Shown here: piece after piece, positions 21,698 through 34,227 of the stretch
Layout: every line of letters begins with the position of its first letter
Numbering within the stretch: the stretch's first letter is position 1
Origin: Gossypium raimondii
Taxonomy: Eukaryota; Streptophyta; Magnoliopsida; Malvales; Malvaceae
Direction of reading: 5' to 3'
Length of the DNA: 64,000 nt
Assembly (NCBI RefSeq): GCF_025698545.1
Contig: NC_068566.1
Coordinates: forward strand, 3,827,362 to 3,891,361
Program-made: the position numbers and the translations under genes
The notes under the pieces: model-generated
Database searches by the model: none
Seen by the model: only the letters and a program-made list of their open reading frames with translations
Told to the model about the DNA's origin: nothing

Positions 21698-24367
21698 TGT
21701 AACACCCCTAACTCGTATCCCTCGCCAGAACCGAGTTACGGAGCATTACTGGAGTTTACAGATCAAACAGGCAGAAATTTCAAACATTTCATATCATCAA
21801 AATAAGTCATCAAAGCATCATTTTAATCCAAATTATAAACATATCAAATCCAAATCAATTTTGCCTAGTTCATGAGCACTTAAACATAGAATTAAATTCA
21901 CATGCACCTATCTAAATTTAGTTCAATTTACCATGCCATAATATAGCTTCAAAAACAAACACAATTTATATGTATAAAACTAACCAAAATTAAACTTATA
22001 ACCTCATTTACAATCAAACCACAAAATAACTATTATTTAGACACCCTAGGTACATGCCGACACAAAGGATAAACATCACCACATTTGAGTTCGGGATCGT
22101 TGTTGGATGTTGAATCGGCGATCAAAAGTTAAGTACCTAACCTGGGCACGGGAAACAAAACCGTACGCTGAGTTTAAACTTAGTGGTATTTCTATAATTC
22201 GAATATTTAAAGATAAGAAATTATAAATATACAATTGAAATATAAACACATATTAATATTTAATTATTACAACAACCATATCATATTTCATTTATTTCAC
22301 AAATATCTCAATTCCCATACTTGCTATATAAATAGCTTTTCACAATTTAGTTCACATTTCATTGTACAATTGCAATATCCATTCCATAGTCATTTCATGA
22401 GTATATAACTCATATATTCTATATATTTGTAACATATTTCACATTCTATTTTCAATTCACTATTTCACTTCCATTTCTCATACCATATCATTTCAATATC
22501 AATTATAAAACTTTATTATTCATTTACCCCTATTAACACGGCTTGGACTCGGATGGATACACGGATCCAACCAAAACACACCAGTTTGGCACCCAGTGCC
22601 TCATCGGATAATTCGAAGTAATAATTTGACACCCAGTGTCTCATTGTTAAATCGAAGTAAATTGACACTCAGTGCCTCATCGAATTAATTCAAAGTAGTA
22701 AATTGACACCCAGCGTCTCATCGACTCGAAGTCGAAGAAATCCCTAAACTCTTCCAATCCTATGGCATGCCATCTATATCCGACTCAACCCGCTATAGTT
22801 AATAGGGTTTCAATTCACTTTTCAAATACAACCAATATTCATTTCAATTCAAATAATCAATATATTCAATATATATACCAATTCACTCAACATAAATTCA
22901 ATAAATTCATAACATACTAAATCAATCCATTTCAATTGCAAAACACAATAATTCTCACCTCAACACTTACCATATACGTTAAATTGAATTATAACAATTA
23001 ACAACAAAATTCAGATTATAGAAATACAAACCAAAAATTCCGAGCTATTCCTCGTCGACTTTATCTTTCCCTTTTTTAGTTGAGGATTCCGATACGACGT
23101 TAGCTGCGGAATTAAAACAATTAAAATTCATCAATACAATACAATTCAATTTCATATTGCATATTTCAATTTTTACTCAACATTTGTCTAAATTTCAATT
23201 TAGTCCCTAAACAGAGACTAATTTTATTTCTTCACAATCAATTCTATTTTTTCATTCAATTTCCACTTTAAACTAGATTTAACTCTCTAATTTCACTTAA
23301 ATCCCTAAATTTTGAATTTTCATAATTTAGTCCCTATTACTCAAAATTTACAATTTGTTCTACAATTTAATCCTTTTTTATTTCTAGCTTAAAAATCTAT
23401 CAATTTAGTCCATAATACTAAAATTATTCAACATAGGCAACACTTAAAAACTCGATAATTTCTAAAATTTTGACATGGGTCGGGTAGTATTTAACACCGG
23501 GATTCTAAAAACATAAATATTACAAGAAAAAAGGACTAAATTGACTAACCAATTGAACTTTGAACAATTGAAGCCCCTAAGGTCGTGGCTTTCTCCTTCC
23601 TTTCTTTCCTTTTTCTTTTTCTTTCTGTTTCATTTATTTCTTTCTTTTTCTTTCTGTTTCGTTTCTATCTTTCTTTCTTTCTATTTATTCTTTATTTCAT
23701 AATTATAATTATAATATAATATAATATAATATATATACTTAATAATTAAGATATAATATTATAATATTATAATATATATTTTAAGTTTAAATTTTATAAA
23801 TATCTTCATCCTTATGCCGCCTCATTTAATGCCAATGGCATAATTGCTTATTTAGTCCCTTAAATTTTCTTTAATCTATAATTCAACTTTCACCCTATAT
23901 GCAATTTAGTCCTTATACCTAATTACTTTTAATTCAAGCAAATTCACTTAATCAAAACCTAATTAACTACACAACTAGTTTCGTAAATATTTATTAAAAA
24001 TATTTACAAGTCCGATTTACGGAATGGAGTCTCAAGAATGTACTTTTTTAATTTTGTCCTTTTATCTTAATTAACTACAAACGTTAAAATTTCTTAATGA
24101 AACTTTAATATCACCTTAATGACACTCCATAAATATTTATAAAAATATTTACGGCTTAGTTTATAAAAACAAGGTCTCGATACCTCATTTTCTAAAACCA
24201 CTTGAATTTAATAAATCACTTATATAACATAAATTATCAAATTAAAAACATTTTTAAAATCACATTTGACTCGTAAATATTAAATAATAATATTTACGAA
24301 CTTACTCATCGGATTTGGTGGCCTGAAAACCATTATTTTTGACACCACTAAAAAACAGGCTGTTACA
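21698..24367. mobile_element. Solo LTR (inner), nested in the outer LTR
   Basis: Begins TGTAACACCCCTAACTCG and ends AAAACAGGCTGTTACA, with a perfect 5-bp duplication CCATC at 21693-21697 and 24368-24372. It is 2670 bp, with terminal sequence related to the host LTR but a different interior. It contains a four-unit tandem repeat at 22580-22735 and microsatellite-like CTTT tracts at about 23590-23700. Nesting gives the order of events: the outer insertion came first. Confidence 0.87.
22580..22735. repeat. Tandem 'TTGACACCCAGTGTCTCATCG' repeat
   Basis: Four units of roughly 40 bp, each with GACAC(C/T)CAG(T/C)G(T/C)CTCAT(C/T)G followed by an A/T-rich linker with TCGAAGTAA. It lies inside the inner solo LTR. 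Confidence 0.7.
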
Positions 24368-27300
24368 CCATCGAATTCCATTATTCAATCGAGATTTACT
24401 ATTTATCGGGCTTTGTCGGATATGTAACCAATTTCATATATTTGGCATTTATACAATTCACATACACAACATTCAATCCAAACATATTAATATACATAAT
24501 TTACATAATTTAGTTACATGAACTTAGCTTGACAAATGTTTGTGTACGTAAAACCTACTAATCCGACATTTTCTCTTTTCCTCGTTTAAAATTCAAATTT
24601 GTTCTATCTGAATCTATATGAATGAATTTAACATTAATTCATGTTCATTTCAATTCAATTCACATCTTAGTCAAAATTACCATTTTGCCCCTAAACTTTT
24701 AATTAATGACGATTTCGTCCCTAGGCTCGAAAAATGAAATTCATGCAATTTAATCCTTATTCCAAGCCTATTTGATTTTTACGTGTAACATTTATAGCCC
24801 ATGTATTTCATAAAATTTAGAATTTTCTATGAATTTTACATCTTTACAATTTAGTCCTTAAATCACATTTTCATCAAAATTCACTTTACAAAAGTTGTTT
24901 ATCTATCAACAACCTTTCATTTTCTATCATAAAATTTATAATTCAACTATGTTTATCAATGGAAAAACCCTATTTCTTTGATAACTTTACAAATTAGTCC
25001 CCAAGATAGCTAGATTAAGCTATTACGATCTCGGAAATATAAAAATCATTAAAAACAGGACAAGAAAACATACCTAATTGATCAAAATAAGCTTGCTTGA
25101 GCTACTTTCTCTTAGCTAGGGTTTCGATGGAAATAATTTGGGAAAAATGATGAAAAAGATGATATTTTCATTATTTAATTAATTATCATCTTTTATTTTT
25201 TCACTTTCCAATATCATCCTTTTCTTTATTTTATTTTCTATGGATGAGTCATCATCCTTAACCAATAAGTATTTTTAAATGGTCTATTTATCATATAAGA
25301 CCTCCAATTAAAAGTTCTATAGCTATTTAATCCCTTTAGCTATTAGAACTCAACTTTTGCACTTTGTGCAATTTGGTTCTTTATCAAATTAAAAATGTAA
25401 TCGGTAAAATTTCTTTACGAAATTTTTATATGACATTACTATTATACTATATACCATAAAATAATATAAATATGATTTTTTTTCCGAAATCGAATTTGTG
25501 GTCCCAAAACCGCTGTTCTAATTTTACCGAAAACAGGCTGTTACACAAACCATTCGCGTTGCACATGGTTGTACTCACCTCATGCCTAAAACATTAAGCC
25601 AGGTGGAAATGCTACCACCTAGCTCTTTTGTGTTTAAAATCGAATGGGGTCGGACCTCAACACATTAAGTATTATATTTGGTGGGGGATTTTATATCTCA
25701 TCTTTATTGAAAGCTCGAGTGCCTAAACAAGCAAAATGAAAAGATGATAAGCTTACATACAACAAACATATTGTAGGCTACCTAATAAAATAAACCATAT
25801 ATGTTTCACATAGTTAATCTCCAACACCCACCTTAAAGCGTATTGGATATTTTTAAATGAAAATACTACTACTTAAAACATGTTACCCAAAACTCCATTA
25901 GTATAATACAAATTTATCAAAGCAAACAAATAATTTGATCCTTCTACCTATCACTATAATCCAACTCCACAAGTTTTTTTGAACAATCTCATTATAATTT
26001 CTGATCATATCTGTTCTTTTTAACACAATGTCTAGAACTGCCCATAGCCCCTCCCCAACCCATAAATAGGAGGATAATGCGCTTCAGTGCATTCAAGCCT
26101 TCGTCCTCCTACATTGACAATAATATCTATGCCAATCGAGCTAAGACTGAATCGGCTATTATTACTTACTTACTTTATTTTTATATACATATTTCAAAAG
26201 GATCATTAATTTAGGTGAAAAAAAAAGTAAGAGAAAGTGGAGAGAAATGAGGGGAATAGAAAAATGGACGAGTTGAAATTTATGCAAAAAATATTTGAAG
26301 GTGTAAAGAAAAGTCATTGAGCAAGGAATCTGCTTTCGTTTTTTCCTCTTTTTAATTTCCTTAACATTCTTATCAATTTCCTATTTAAAAATAAAAAAAA
26401 TAACTTTATCTTCATCTTCGAATAATCTTTTTACTAGGAAAAGTTGTCACTACACACAACAATCTTGGCCAAGAATTTTCCTTTGCAATAATAATTATTT
26501 AAGGTTTAGTTTCATATTTTGTTGTTAGCTTTTGAAAATTAAAAATATCTCTCTCTCTATATATATATATTATGAAAATGCTAAGAACATAAATTCTTTG
26601 AAAAGGAAAGACATTTGTCTTATTATAATGTTTTTTAATGTAATTATATGACCATTATCTCCTATGTTTGAACCCATAGTTTTGCCATAAGATGTTTGTC
26701 TTTTAGTTTTTTTATTTTATAAAATTGAGGTGAAAGAGACCCCCAAAGTTTAAAGTGATGAAATTGATGATAAGGCTTTATTGTGTTCTTTAATTTAGTG
26801 CCATTGGCTCTTTGGTGAGGGGGGATTTTCCTTGTATTCTCATCCACCATTATTATTTATTTTATTTCCTTTTGTTATTGTATATAAATAATAATAAAAT
26901 TTATCATGTTCAAATCCCACAAAAGTTATGTTATTTTACCAATTTTAGTCCTTTTGTCTCGTCCTTGAACATTAATTACAATGTAGAAGTTAAAATCTAA
27001 AATCTCATTAATGGTTGGGTTCATCTCATTCTCATATAGTTCATTCGAGTTTTAGTTTTAGAGACAATTAAAAAGACAATTATCTATTATATGTGAATAT
27101 TAGCTCTTTAATTATACTGTATCGAATTTTTTTTATAATAAGTGGGATTTTTAATTTTTTAATGTAATTTATACTATTAATAAGTGGAATTAAGTGGTAT
27201 GAATGTAATTGATAAATCAAATTTTATAATCTCAAATTTGATTAGTGAGTTCTTAGTCATTTTAATTAGAGTTTTTAATTGTTTTGTTTTAAAATTTTAT

Positions 27301-27967
27301 ATAAAAGATAAAAAAAACCCATAATTTTATTAATGGTTATTTATTTTTTTGAAAATCTAGTCTTAATTAAATTAGTGTGACAGTATCAATTCGGATTTTC
27401 AATTGTAATCAATTCTCTAATTCTGCATTTCAACTTATATAATTGAATTGTTATACCACTCGATATTATTTCAACCGGTCAATCCAATTCAATTGTTATG
27501 AGTTAATGCGACAAGTAAAGAGACTAACCGGGCCATTTCCATTTCCCACATGGACGAAGCATTAGCACATGAAACCACCTAAGTTAAACGGCGTATAGGC
27601 AAAAGTCAAATATGTACAGACACATGTGGTAATCTATAACTAGATACATTGTCCATCATATGTTTGATGAAATGATCACACAAAAATCAACCAAACAAGC
27701 AACAAGCAAACCAATTCGTTTTCAAACACCAAAGCATGTGGTTTAACACTATTCCTACATCATGTGTAGGCACATGGACAAAATCCAGCCGTACCCCCCT
27801 AGGTCTTATCCAAATGATTTGATGTTAGTAATATAGTATCTTGTTGATCACTGTTCATGAAAATGAAACATATTTCGTGATTAGATATATTTTTTTTGGA
27901 GAATAAACACAACGAAAAGAATTAGTCATCGTTGTCGATGGTGATTACCTTAGCTTCGATAAAAAAA

Positions 27968-28565
27968 ATAAATTTCGTTACTAGTTTCTACGCTTTGTAA
28001 AAATTGTGGGTTTGGTCTATTTACTTTAATTTGATCAATTTTAGTCCTTTTATTTTTCAAATTTTGAAATTTAGTTCTAATCCAAATAGTAGTAATTAAA
28101 TTAGTTTGGTTAGATTCAGTTACTAGTCTATGTTTCAAATTTTGAAATTTAGTTCTAACCCAAATAGTAGTAATTAAATTAGTTTGGTTAGATTCAGTTA
28201 CTAGCCTATGTCGTGTGCTCGATTGTAGATTTAATCTATGTTCTCTAATTGAATCATTCTAAGTCCTTATACTTTTGAATTTAGAATTGTCATCTTGAAT
28301 GTAAATGAAATTTGTTAATCCATTAACTTATTTTTTAGTTAATAATATGTGAAAATAACAAACCGACATGGTATTACACGATAATGATAAGTTTGCCATA
28401 TCGATTTTGAAGATAACAAGATTTAATTTAATGAACTTAACAGTTATCGTTTGATGAGAACCAAATTTTAAAATTCATAAAATATAGAGACTAAAACTAA
28501 CTAAACTAAAATATAAGAATTAAATTCATAATTTTCGAAAATTACAGAAACCAATAACAAAATTT
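27968..28565. repeat. Foldback (MITE-like) element with arms of about 110 bp
   Basis: The left arm (AAATTTCGTTACTAGTTTCT..., TTTAGTCCTTTTATTTTTCA) is closely mirrored by the reverse complement of the right arm (AAATTTTGTTATTGGTTTCT..., TTTAGTCTCTATATTTTATG). The whole is about 600 bp, AT-rich and non-coding, and contains a 78-bp tandem duplication. I saw no convincing target duplication, so the superfamily is open. Confidence 0.6.
28055..28210. repeat. Two-copy 78-bp tandem duplication
   Basis: Two head-to-tail copies starting TTTCAAATTTTGAAATTTAG at 28055 and 28133 differ at only about two positions. They lie within the foldback element, and the near identity shows the duplication is recent. 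Confidence 0.9.
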
Positions 28566-30546
28566 ACTCAAAATTTTATCACTTAGAACCAACGTATACT
28601 TAACAATCATATCAAAGTGAGGATACATTTTGGTTTGGATTGTACCTAATAATTTTTACTTGACTTGGGTGTTGTTGAGGTCTGATTTAAACGTACAAGG
28701 CTGGGGGTTGAGTCATCTAAACTTGTCTTTATTATATAGTTGAACACTGGAGGGGTCCCTCGCCAAAACTTGCGGTCTCCCCTTCCACTTCTTGTCTTCA
28801 TCAACACAAAATGTACCATATGGGAATTTCAGAAGCCTGCGGTTCTTAGCTGTGTTCTCATTATTGATTGGAGATTCAGTCCAACATTTCAAGTGGTGAC
28901 TTTATATTTCGTACACTTAATTTAATCACGTCAAATCATAAAATAAATAAATTATTTATTTTGAATTTTTACTAAACAAAAATAAAATATTTTCACTTTA
29001 CAACTCATGCCTTTTTAACTTCTAACATTTGTATTTCTCCCTCCACCAAAATCCTCTTTTTTTTTTTTATACAATATTAAGGGTGAGAAATAGAGGTAAC
29101 ACGGTTTGAACCCGTATTAAATTGGTATCTAACAAAAATTTTAATCATTGCTCCACACAAGTCAAAGACAACCAAAACTTATTTATTATTTTTACATTTT
29201 TTATAAATATATTTATTACATAATTTTATTTTCTATCCATGTAGTGGATACGCCATAATCTACTGTTATATAATTCACTTAACATGCAATGTAGCTTCTA
29301 TATATTATTTACGCACACATAGTAATTTTGTTTCAGTTTAAAGGTTGGGTTATTTATCCAGACTTAAATAACTATTTGAAATTGAGGAGAGTTTGGACAA
29401 AATATTAGGTTCAAAAAATGAGTTTAAGTGAAAATTAAGCACATTTAAAGTACAGATTTGATCAAAACTCCAATATTCAAAGTCCTAGTTTGATCAGATT
29501 TGACCCATTTTTTAAGTTGATAATATGTTTATTTATTTTATATATCATGTAATTTATATTATATGAAAATTAAATATATTATACTAACTATTAAAAATAT
29601 GTAAAATTGTTTATGTTAAAATTTGATAAAAAGAATATTTTATTTAAACTTGATAAAAAAAGAATATATATACATATAATGGTACTAAAATATATATAAT
29701 TAGTAAATATTAAAAATAATAATTAAAATTTTTAAAAATAATATGGACAAATCTAAATAAGTTTGGATTAGTTGTTTATAAATCTGAACGAGATTAATAA
29801 AACTTAAAAACTATATTTAAAGCCGGATTTAATGAACTATGTATGATATTGGTACCATGTAAAAGCACGATGAAGCCGGGTTCAGGAGCTATTGTGAAGT
29901 AAGAGCAAATTTATTTTTTTAAAATAAAAATATTTTAATTTTAAATCTATTGATTATTTTTTAATTATTTTTGAAAGTGATGGTATAAAACAACTAAATG
30001 GTTTTGGCCCAAAAGAAAACAGTTAAAATGCTTCCAGCCCAATTGGGCTTGACTTCCATTACCTAACGGCAACTCTCATTAGAAATTTTCCATTGGGACC
30101 ACATCCCAAAGGAAAGAGACAAAACGGAAAATGAGTCCATGCTAACGCCGTCAAATCTCCTGCATAACTTTTTGAAAATTCCCACTACCCCGCTCTGCTC
30201 TCTCTTAACGGCCCTTTTTATTTTTGGCGAACTCTCTCGTTTTTCTATTTTTGTTCTCTTCCTTTCATAATCTTCCGATGGTGAATCTATAAGCACAAAA
30301 TCAGGTACTTTTCTGGATCTTTCTTCTCCTTCTCGTTATTTTACTTTTTGTTTTCTGAGAAAACTGATATTTAGTCATGTTTTTATTGGCTGTTTGCGGT
30401 TAATCACTAATTTTTGCATTGCAAATTTAAGAAATTTTTTCTTAATTTTGTCTTATGTGCCTTTTGGAATTTAGTTATTTAATGCTAAAAGATTTGTGTT
30501 TTTTTACAAAACGGATGTGATTGGGACCATATTTTCAGAAAAAAAT

Positions 30547-32452
30547 ATGGCAATGGAGACGGTCTACGAAGAGTTAGATGAAGTAAAAGTTGAGAACGAG
30601 AAGCTAAAGCCAGATTTGAAAAGCAAATCCAAGTTATGTGAAAATTTGAAGAAAATCCAGAATGAGCTGTTAACAAATATCCAAGAAGCGAGTTCAAAAA
30701 TTGAGAAGCAGGTGGAACGAATTCTCGAAAAAGAAGAAGAAATCTCGGTGGCGAAGCGAGCGAATGAAGATCTTAAACACAGTCTATATGACAAAGAAAT
30801 GATTGTCAAGCATTTGAATGGTGCAAATGATAAGCTAAGAGTTGAGCGCGATGAGAAGAATCAGAAATGGGAGCAGGAAAATGGACTGACGGTATTGGCT
30901 TTAGATGAAGCAAATGAGAAGAATGTAGATCTAGAGAAGACAATTAATGTGCTAAGGGCAGAGATTATAAAAGCTCACCTCTCGGTGTCACAGAATAAGT
31001 GTTTGGAAGCAAAGAAAAAGGCCGAAAACACGAAGGAGATGAGAGAAAGAGATGATTTGTTGGATGAGGTAGGAAAAGGCAGGAGGAAGGTTGAAGATGA
31101 GTTAAAATGGAAGAAGGAACAGTTCAAATACCTAGAAGAAGCTCATGAAAAGCTTTTAGACCAGTTCAAGGTGAGTAAGCATGAGTGGGAGCAAGAAAAA
31201 TCTGCATTGCTTGATGAGGTTTCTTTGCTGAAAACAAGATTGGATTCTCAGATCTGGATTATGGGAGATCTTGAAAACCGTTTGAAAATGAGCAACCAAG
31301 TTTTGGCTCATGAAGAAACTAGAAGAAAGTACCTGGAAACTGAAATTTCAGAGCTCAAAATGCGGTTTGGAAATATTTTTTCTGAATTCCAGGACGCAAA
31401 GTCACGATTAGACTGCTTGAATTTGCAAAGGGAAAACGAAGTTGCAACTCAGAGACATTTATTGGGTTCCAAGGAATCGTTAATGGAAGAAGTTTTTGAT
31501 AGCTCATTGAATTCCTTTTCCTCAGAGCTAGAAATTGAAGAGAAAAAGTTAATGATTGAGGAGTTGGAGGATGACATTCCTAGTATCCAGGAGAAACTGT
31601 TATTGCAAGAAAAGTCCCTCTCTGGTTCTAACAAGCTAGTATTGACTGTTGAAGCTGAACTTAAAGCAAAGAATATAGAAATGAAGAATTAAATTGATCA
31701 GATGGAGGCAAGGCTGAGAAAATCAGAGGATTTGGTTAATGATCTCAAGAGTGAAAAGACGAATTTGCTTGAATATTTCATGAAGTTGTCAATGGATAGG
31801 GAAATTTTGATTGGATTCATTGGGGGCATAGGTGACAGGATCACTGAGTTCTTCAGGGAAGAAGCACAGCTAATGGGATTCTTGGAAAGGATAGTGCAGG
31901 CTTTTGACAATAACCATTCAGATTTTAAAGGCAGCGATGAACTCTTTGACTCACTAAAAGCGAACAAGACTAGTCTTCTTCTTTCACTAGAAGAAGAAGA
32001 GCACAAAACAAGAGAAGCAAGCAGTTAGCTCTGCAAATCAGAATATACAGGAGAAACTGCTATCACAAGAAAAGTTCCTATCTGATTCAAAACAGCTAGC
32101 ATTGATTGTTGAAGATGAAATGGAAGCAAAGCAACTGGAAATGAAGAACTTGATTGCTTTGATTGATGAGCTTAAGAGTGAAAAGATAAATTTGCTTGAA
32201 GACATCATGAAGTTGACAACGGATAGGGAAATTTTATTTGGATTCATTGAGGGTCTATGCGATAGGATCAGCAAGTTCTCCGCTGAAGATGTAGAGATGG
32301 TGAGATTCTTGGGAAGGATAGTGCATTCACTTGACAGTGACGAACTCTTTGATTCTCTAAAAGAGAACAAGAATAGTATTCTTTTTTCTCCAGCAACCAA
32401 TAAACAACATTTGGTTATTGAAGAAAGATCACCATTAACACAGCTCAACTAA
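30547..32452 (+). pseudogene. At4g38062-like coiled-coil gene, broken, with duplicated 3' part
   Basis: A 5' UTR intron is visible (30305-30538, GTACTT to TTTCAG), followed by ATG at 30547 (METVYEELDE start). The first 381 codons are Glu/Lys/Leu-rich coiled coil resembling the plant family 'uncharacterised protein At4g38062', whose function is not known to me. Three problems appear. An in-frame TAA at 31690-31692 splits the frame, and the same frame continues to 32028. The frame needed for the final part (to 32452, ending EERSPLTQLN) is shifted by one, probably in the GAAGAAGAAGAG run near 31990. The region is also shorter than the roughly 1000-aa family, with the middle missing. The C-terminal segment (IQEKLL...DELFDSLK) is present twice, at about 31582-32040 and 32041-32452. 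The first part could still be expressed as a truncated protein. Confidence 0.7.
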
Positions 32453-34227
32453 CTGTAGCTTAAGTAAGAAGGTATTGGTTTTCTTTTCCATTTCTTCCTA
32501 TTCACTATGTTTTCTGGAACAATCCACTTGTGACAGATTCATGCATGAATTATTATAGCATTTGTACAAGACTAACAATTTACCACATATGATTCAGGTT
32601 TTTAGCGATAATTCTGAAATTCCACCGATACTTGATGATTTTGCCACCTTGGTCCTTCCGAAACTTGGCAAAATTTTTCAATTTGATCTCTGAGTTTAGA
32701 TTTCATTAAGGTGTGCGGATGTAACACTCAGTTTATGCCTTGTCATCACCTATAAATTTATTTAAATTTTATTTTCAAAAAGTCACGTCATCGGACCTTA
32801 ATAAAATGCAAACTCAAGATCAAATTGGAAATTAGAAAAAATTGTCACATTCCAAAATTAATGTGGACAAAAAATTCCAAATATCAAATTGGGAAAATTT
32901 ATCAATTTAGGGACTAAAATTGCTTTATCCCTAAAACTCCGGCATTTTAAGAATCTTGGAATAAATTTTCGCATGTTCCTCCATTGGTTTAATAGTGTCT
33001 TCAAACCCTACGCTCTTCGAATTTTTAAAGTTCTGTTCCTCTACTTTTAGGTTTTAACTTCAGAAATTTTGTCTTCCACTTATCTTATTTAAGAATTAGA
33101 GCCCTGTTAATAACATTTTAAATATATAATCATTAAATCATATTAATACATATCATTAATAAACCAACTGAATTATTTTAAAATAATTAATAAATTATCC
33201 TAGCAATTTTAAATCATTAAAATGTCACATATTTAAATTTAACAAATAATTAGATATTAATTTTTTAAATAAAACAAGTAGAAATATTAAATTCTTGAAG
33301 CCAAAAGTAGAAGGATTAAAGTTCAAATGTCTTAAAAATATAGAGACTTAGGGCAGAATTAGACCTTCTCGATCGCTTGAAATTACCAAAACGCAACCTT
33401 CCACCGCCGTTTTGATGCCCAAACGTTGCGTAAAATTTTAAAACTAAAAAAACACAATGATTGATTGATTGATTTTATCTCTTCTCCTAAAGGGGTGGAA
33501 TACTAACGAGCCGCCACAGAAGCCCGCGTGGCAATCCACGTGGATAAATATTAACCACTTTAATAAAAATAACAATATAATAATAAAATTCCGCCCGTGC
33601 AAATTATTTTCCAGTCTCGAAATTTCTGTGAACAGCTTTTTTGTTTTTCTGTTTTTTCGAGGCCTGAAATTCTCCGTTCCGTCGTAGTTTCTTTCTCTTC
33701 AAGGTAAGTCTCATTTCAATTTCCATAGCCTTTCGATTTATGTTCGTTTCAATTCTCCACTTGGAATCTTTTTTTTTTTGTTTGAAATTTTTTCTCAAAA
33801 AGAAAATCGTGTTAATTCGGCGGCTACGATACTTTGCCTGTGAGTAGAAATTTGGTTTTTCTTAATTATATATTGGTTTATTTTCATCGGAATAAGTTTT
33901 ACTGTTGAACCCTTTTTTGCTTGATTGTATGTATATCGGATTCTCATAATTTTGGAAACTTGAAAATTTCGAAATAAAACTCTTTCTAGGTTTCAGCCTT
34001 TCAGGCCAAATTTTGTTGTTGTTATTAGTTATGTTCTTATCTTTTCTGTTGCGTCATCAAATTTTTAATTCTTTTTTCTCCGGCAGGTTTCTTTAGTTTT
34101 GGGATTTTGGATAAGTGTTTCGCTTTATTAATATCCAAATTTGAGTTTTAAGATTAGCTGTTGTTGGAATAAAGTATGATCTTATGCTACTAGTGACGCC
34201 CTACAAGCTATTGACTTCACTCCCACA
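32453..34227. other. Intergenic and MSL 5' UTR region
   Basis: About 32990-33368 is a foldback repeat whose ends read 'TCCTCTACTTTTAGG' and 'AAAAGTAGAAGGATTAAAG' in mirror. At 33704 a strong donor (CAAG|GTAAGTC) after GC-richer sequence looks like the end of a non-coding first exon of the MSL gene. The matching acceptor lies somewhere before the ATG at 34228. No coding exon was recognised elsewhere. Confidence 0.45.

Larger units (their letters stand above)
19600..25545. mobile_element. Solo LTR (outer), TGTAACACC family, interrupted
   Basis: Begins TGTAACACCCTTAACTCG and ends AAAACAGGCTGTTACA, with a perfect 5-bp duplication CAAAC at 19595-19599 and 25546-25550. Removing the nested LTR (21698-24367 plus one 5-bp duplication) leaves about 3270 bp. 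The left part carries repeated CACACG(C/G)CC(C/G)(A/T)GTG words at about 19840-20075, and the segment before the nested LTR holds a minisatellite (21205-21690). No protein-coding internal domain is present. Confidence 0.85.
25551..30304. other. Intergenic, repeat-bearing, no gene recognised
   Basis: Nothing coding was recognised across this stretch. Landmarks are old repeat fragments at about 25560-25760, CT and (AT)n tracts near 26545-26575, a foldback element at 27968-28565, and featureless AT-rich DNA at 28920-29960. About 30000-30304 is probably the promoter and 5' UTR exon of the At4g38062-like gene, with a donor GTACTT at 30305. Confidence 0.4.

Noticed and set aside
22580..22735. Four regular repeats with A/T-rich linkers (CRISPR-like at first sight)
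   Set aside because: Linkers are themselves similar to each other; this is a minisatellite inside a solo LTR.
29090..29165. Possible tRNA T-arm (GTTTGAACCCG)
   Set aside because: Lacks the other arms in correct spacing; isolated match.
30063..30296. Minus-strand 77-codon frame upstream of the coiled-coil gene
   Set aside because: Overlaps the likely promoter and 5' UTR of the plus-strand gene; no similarity recognised.
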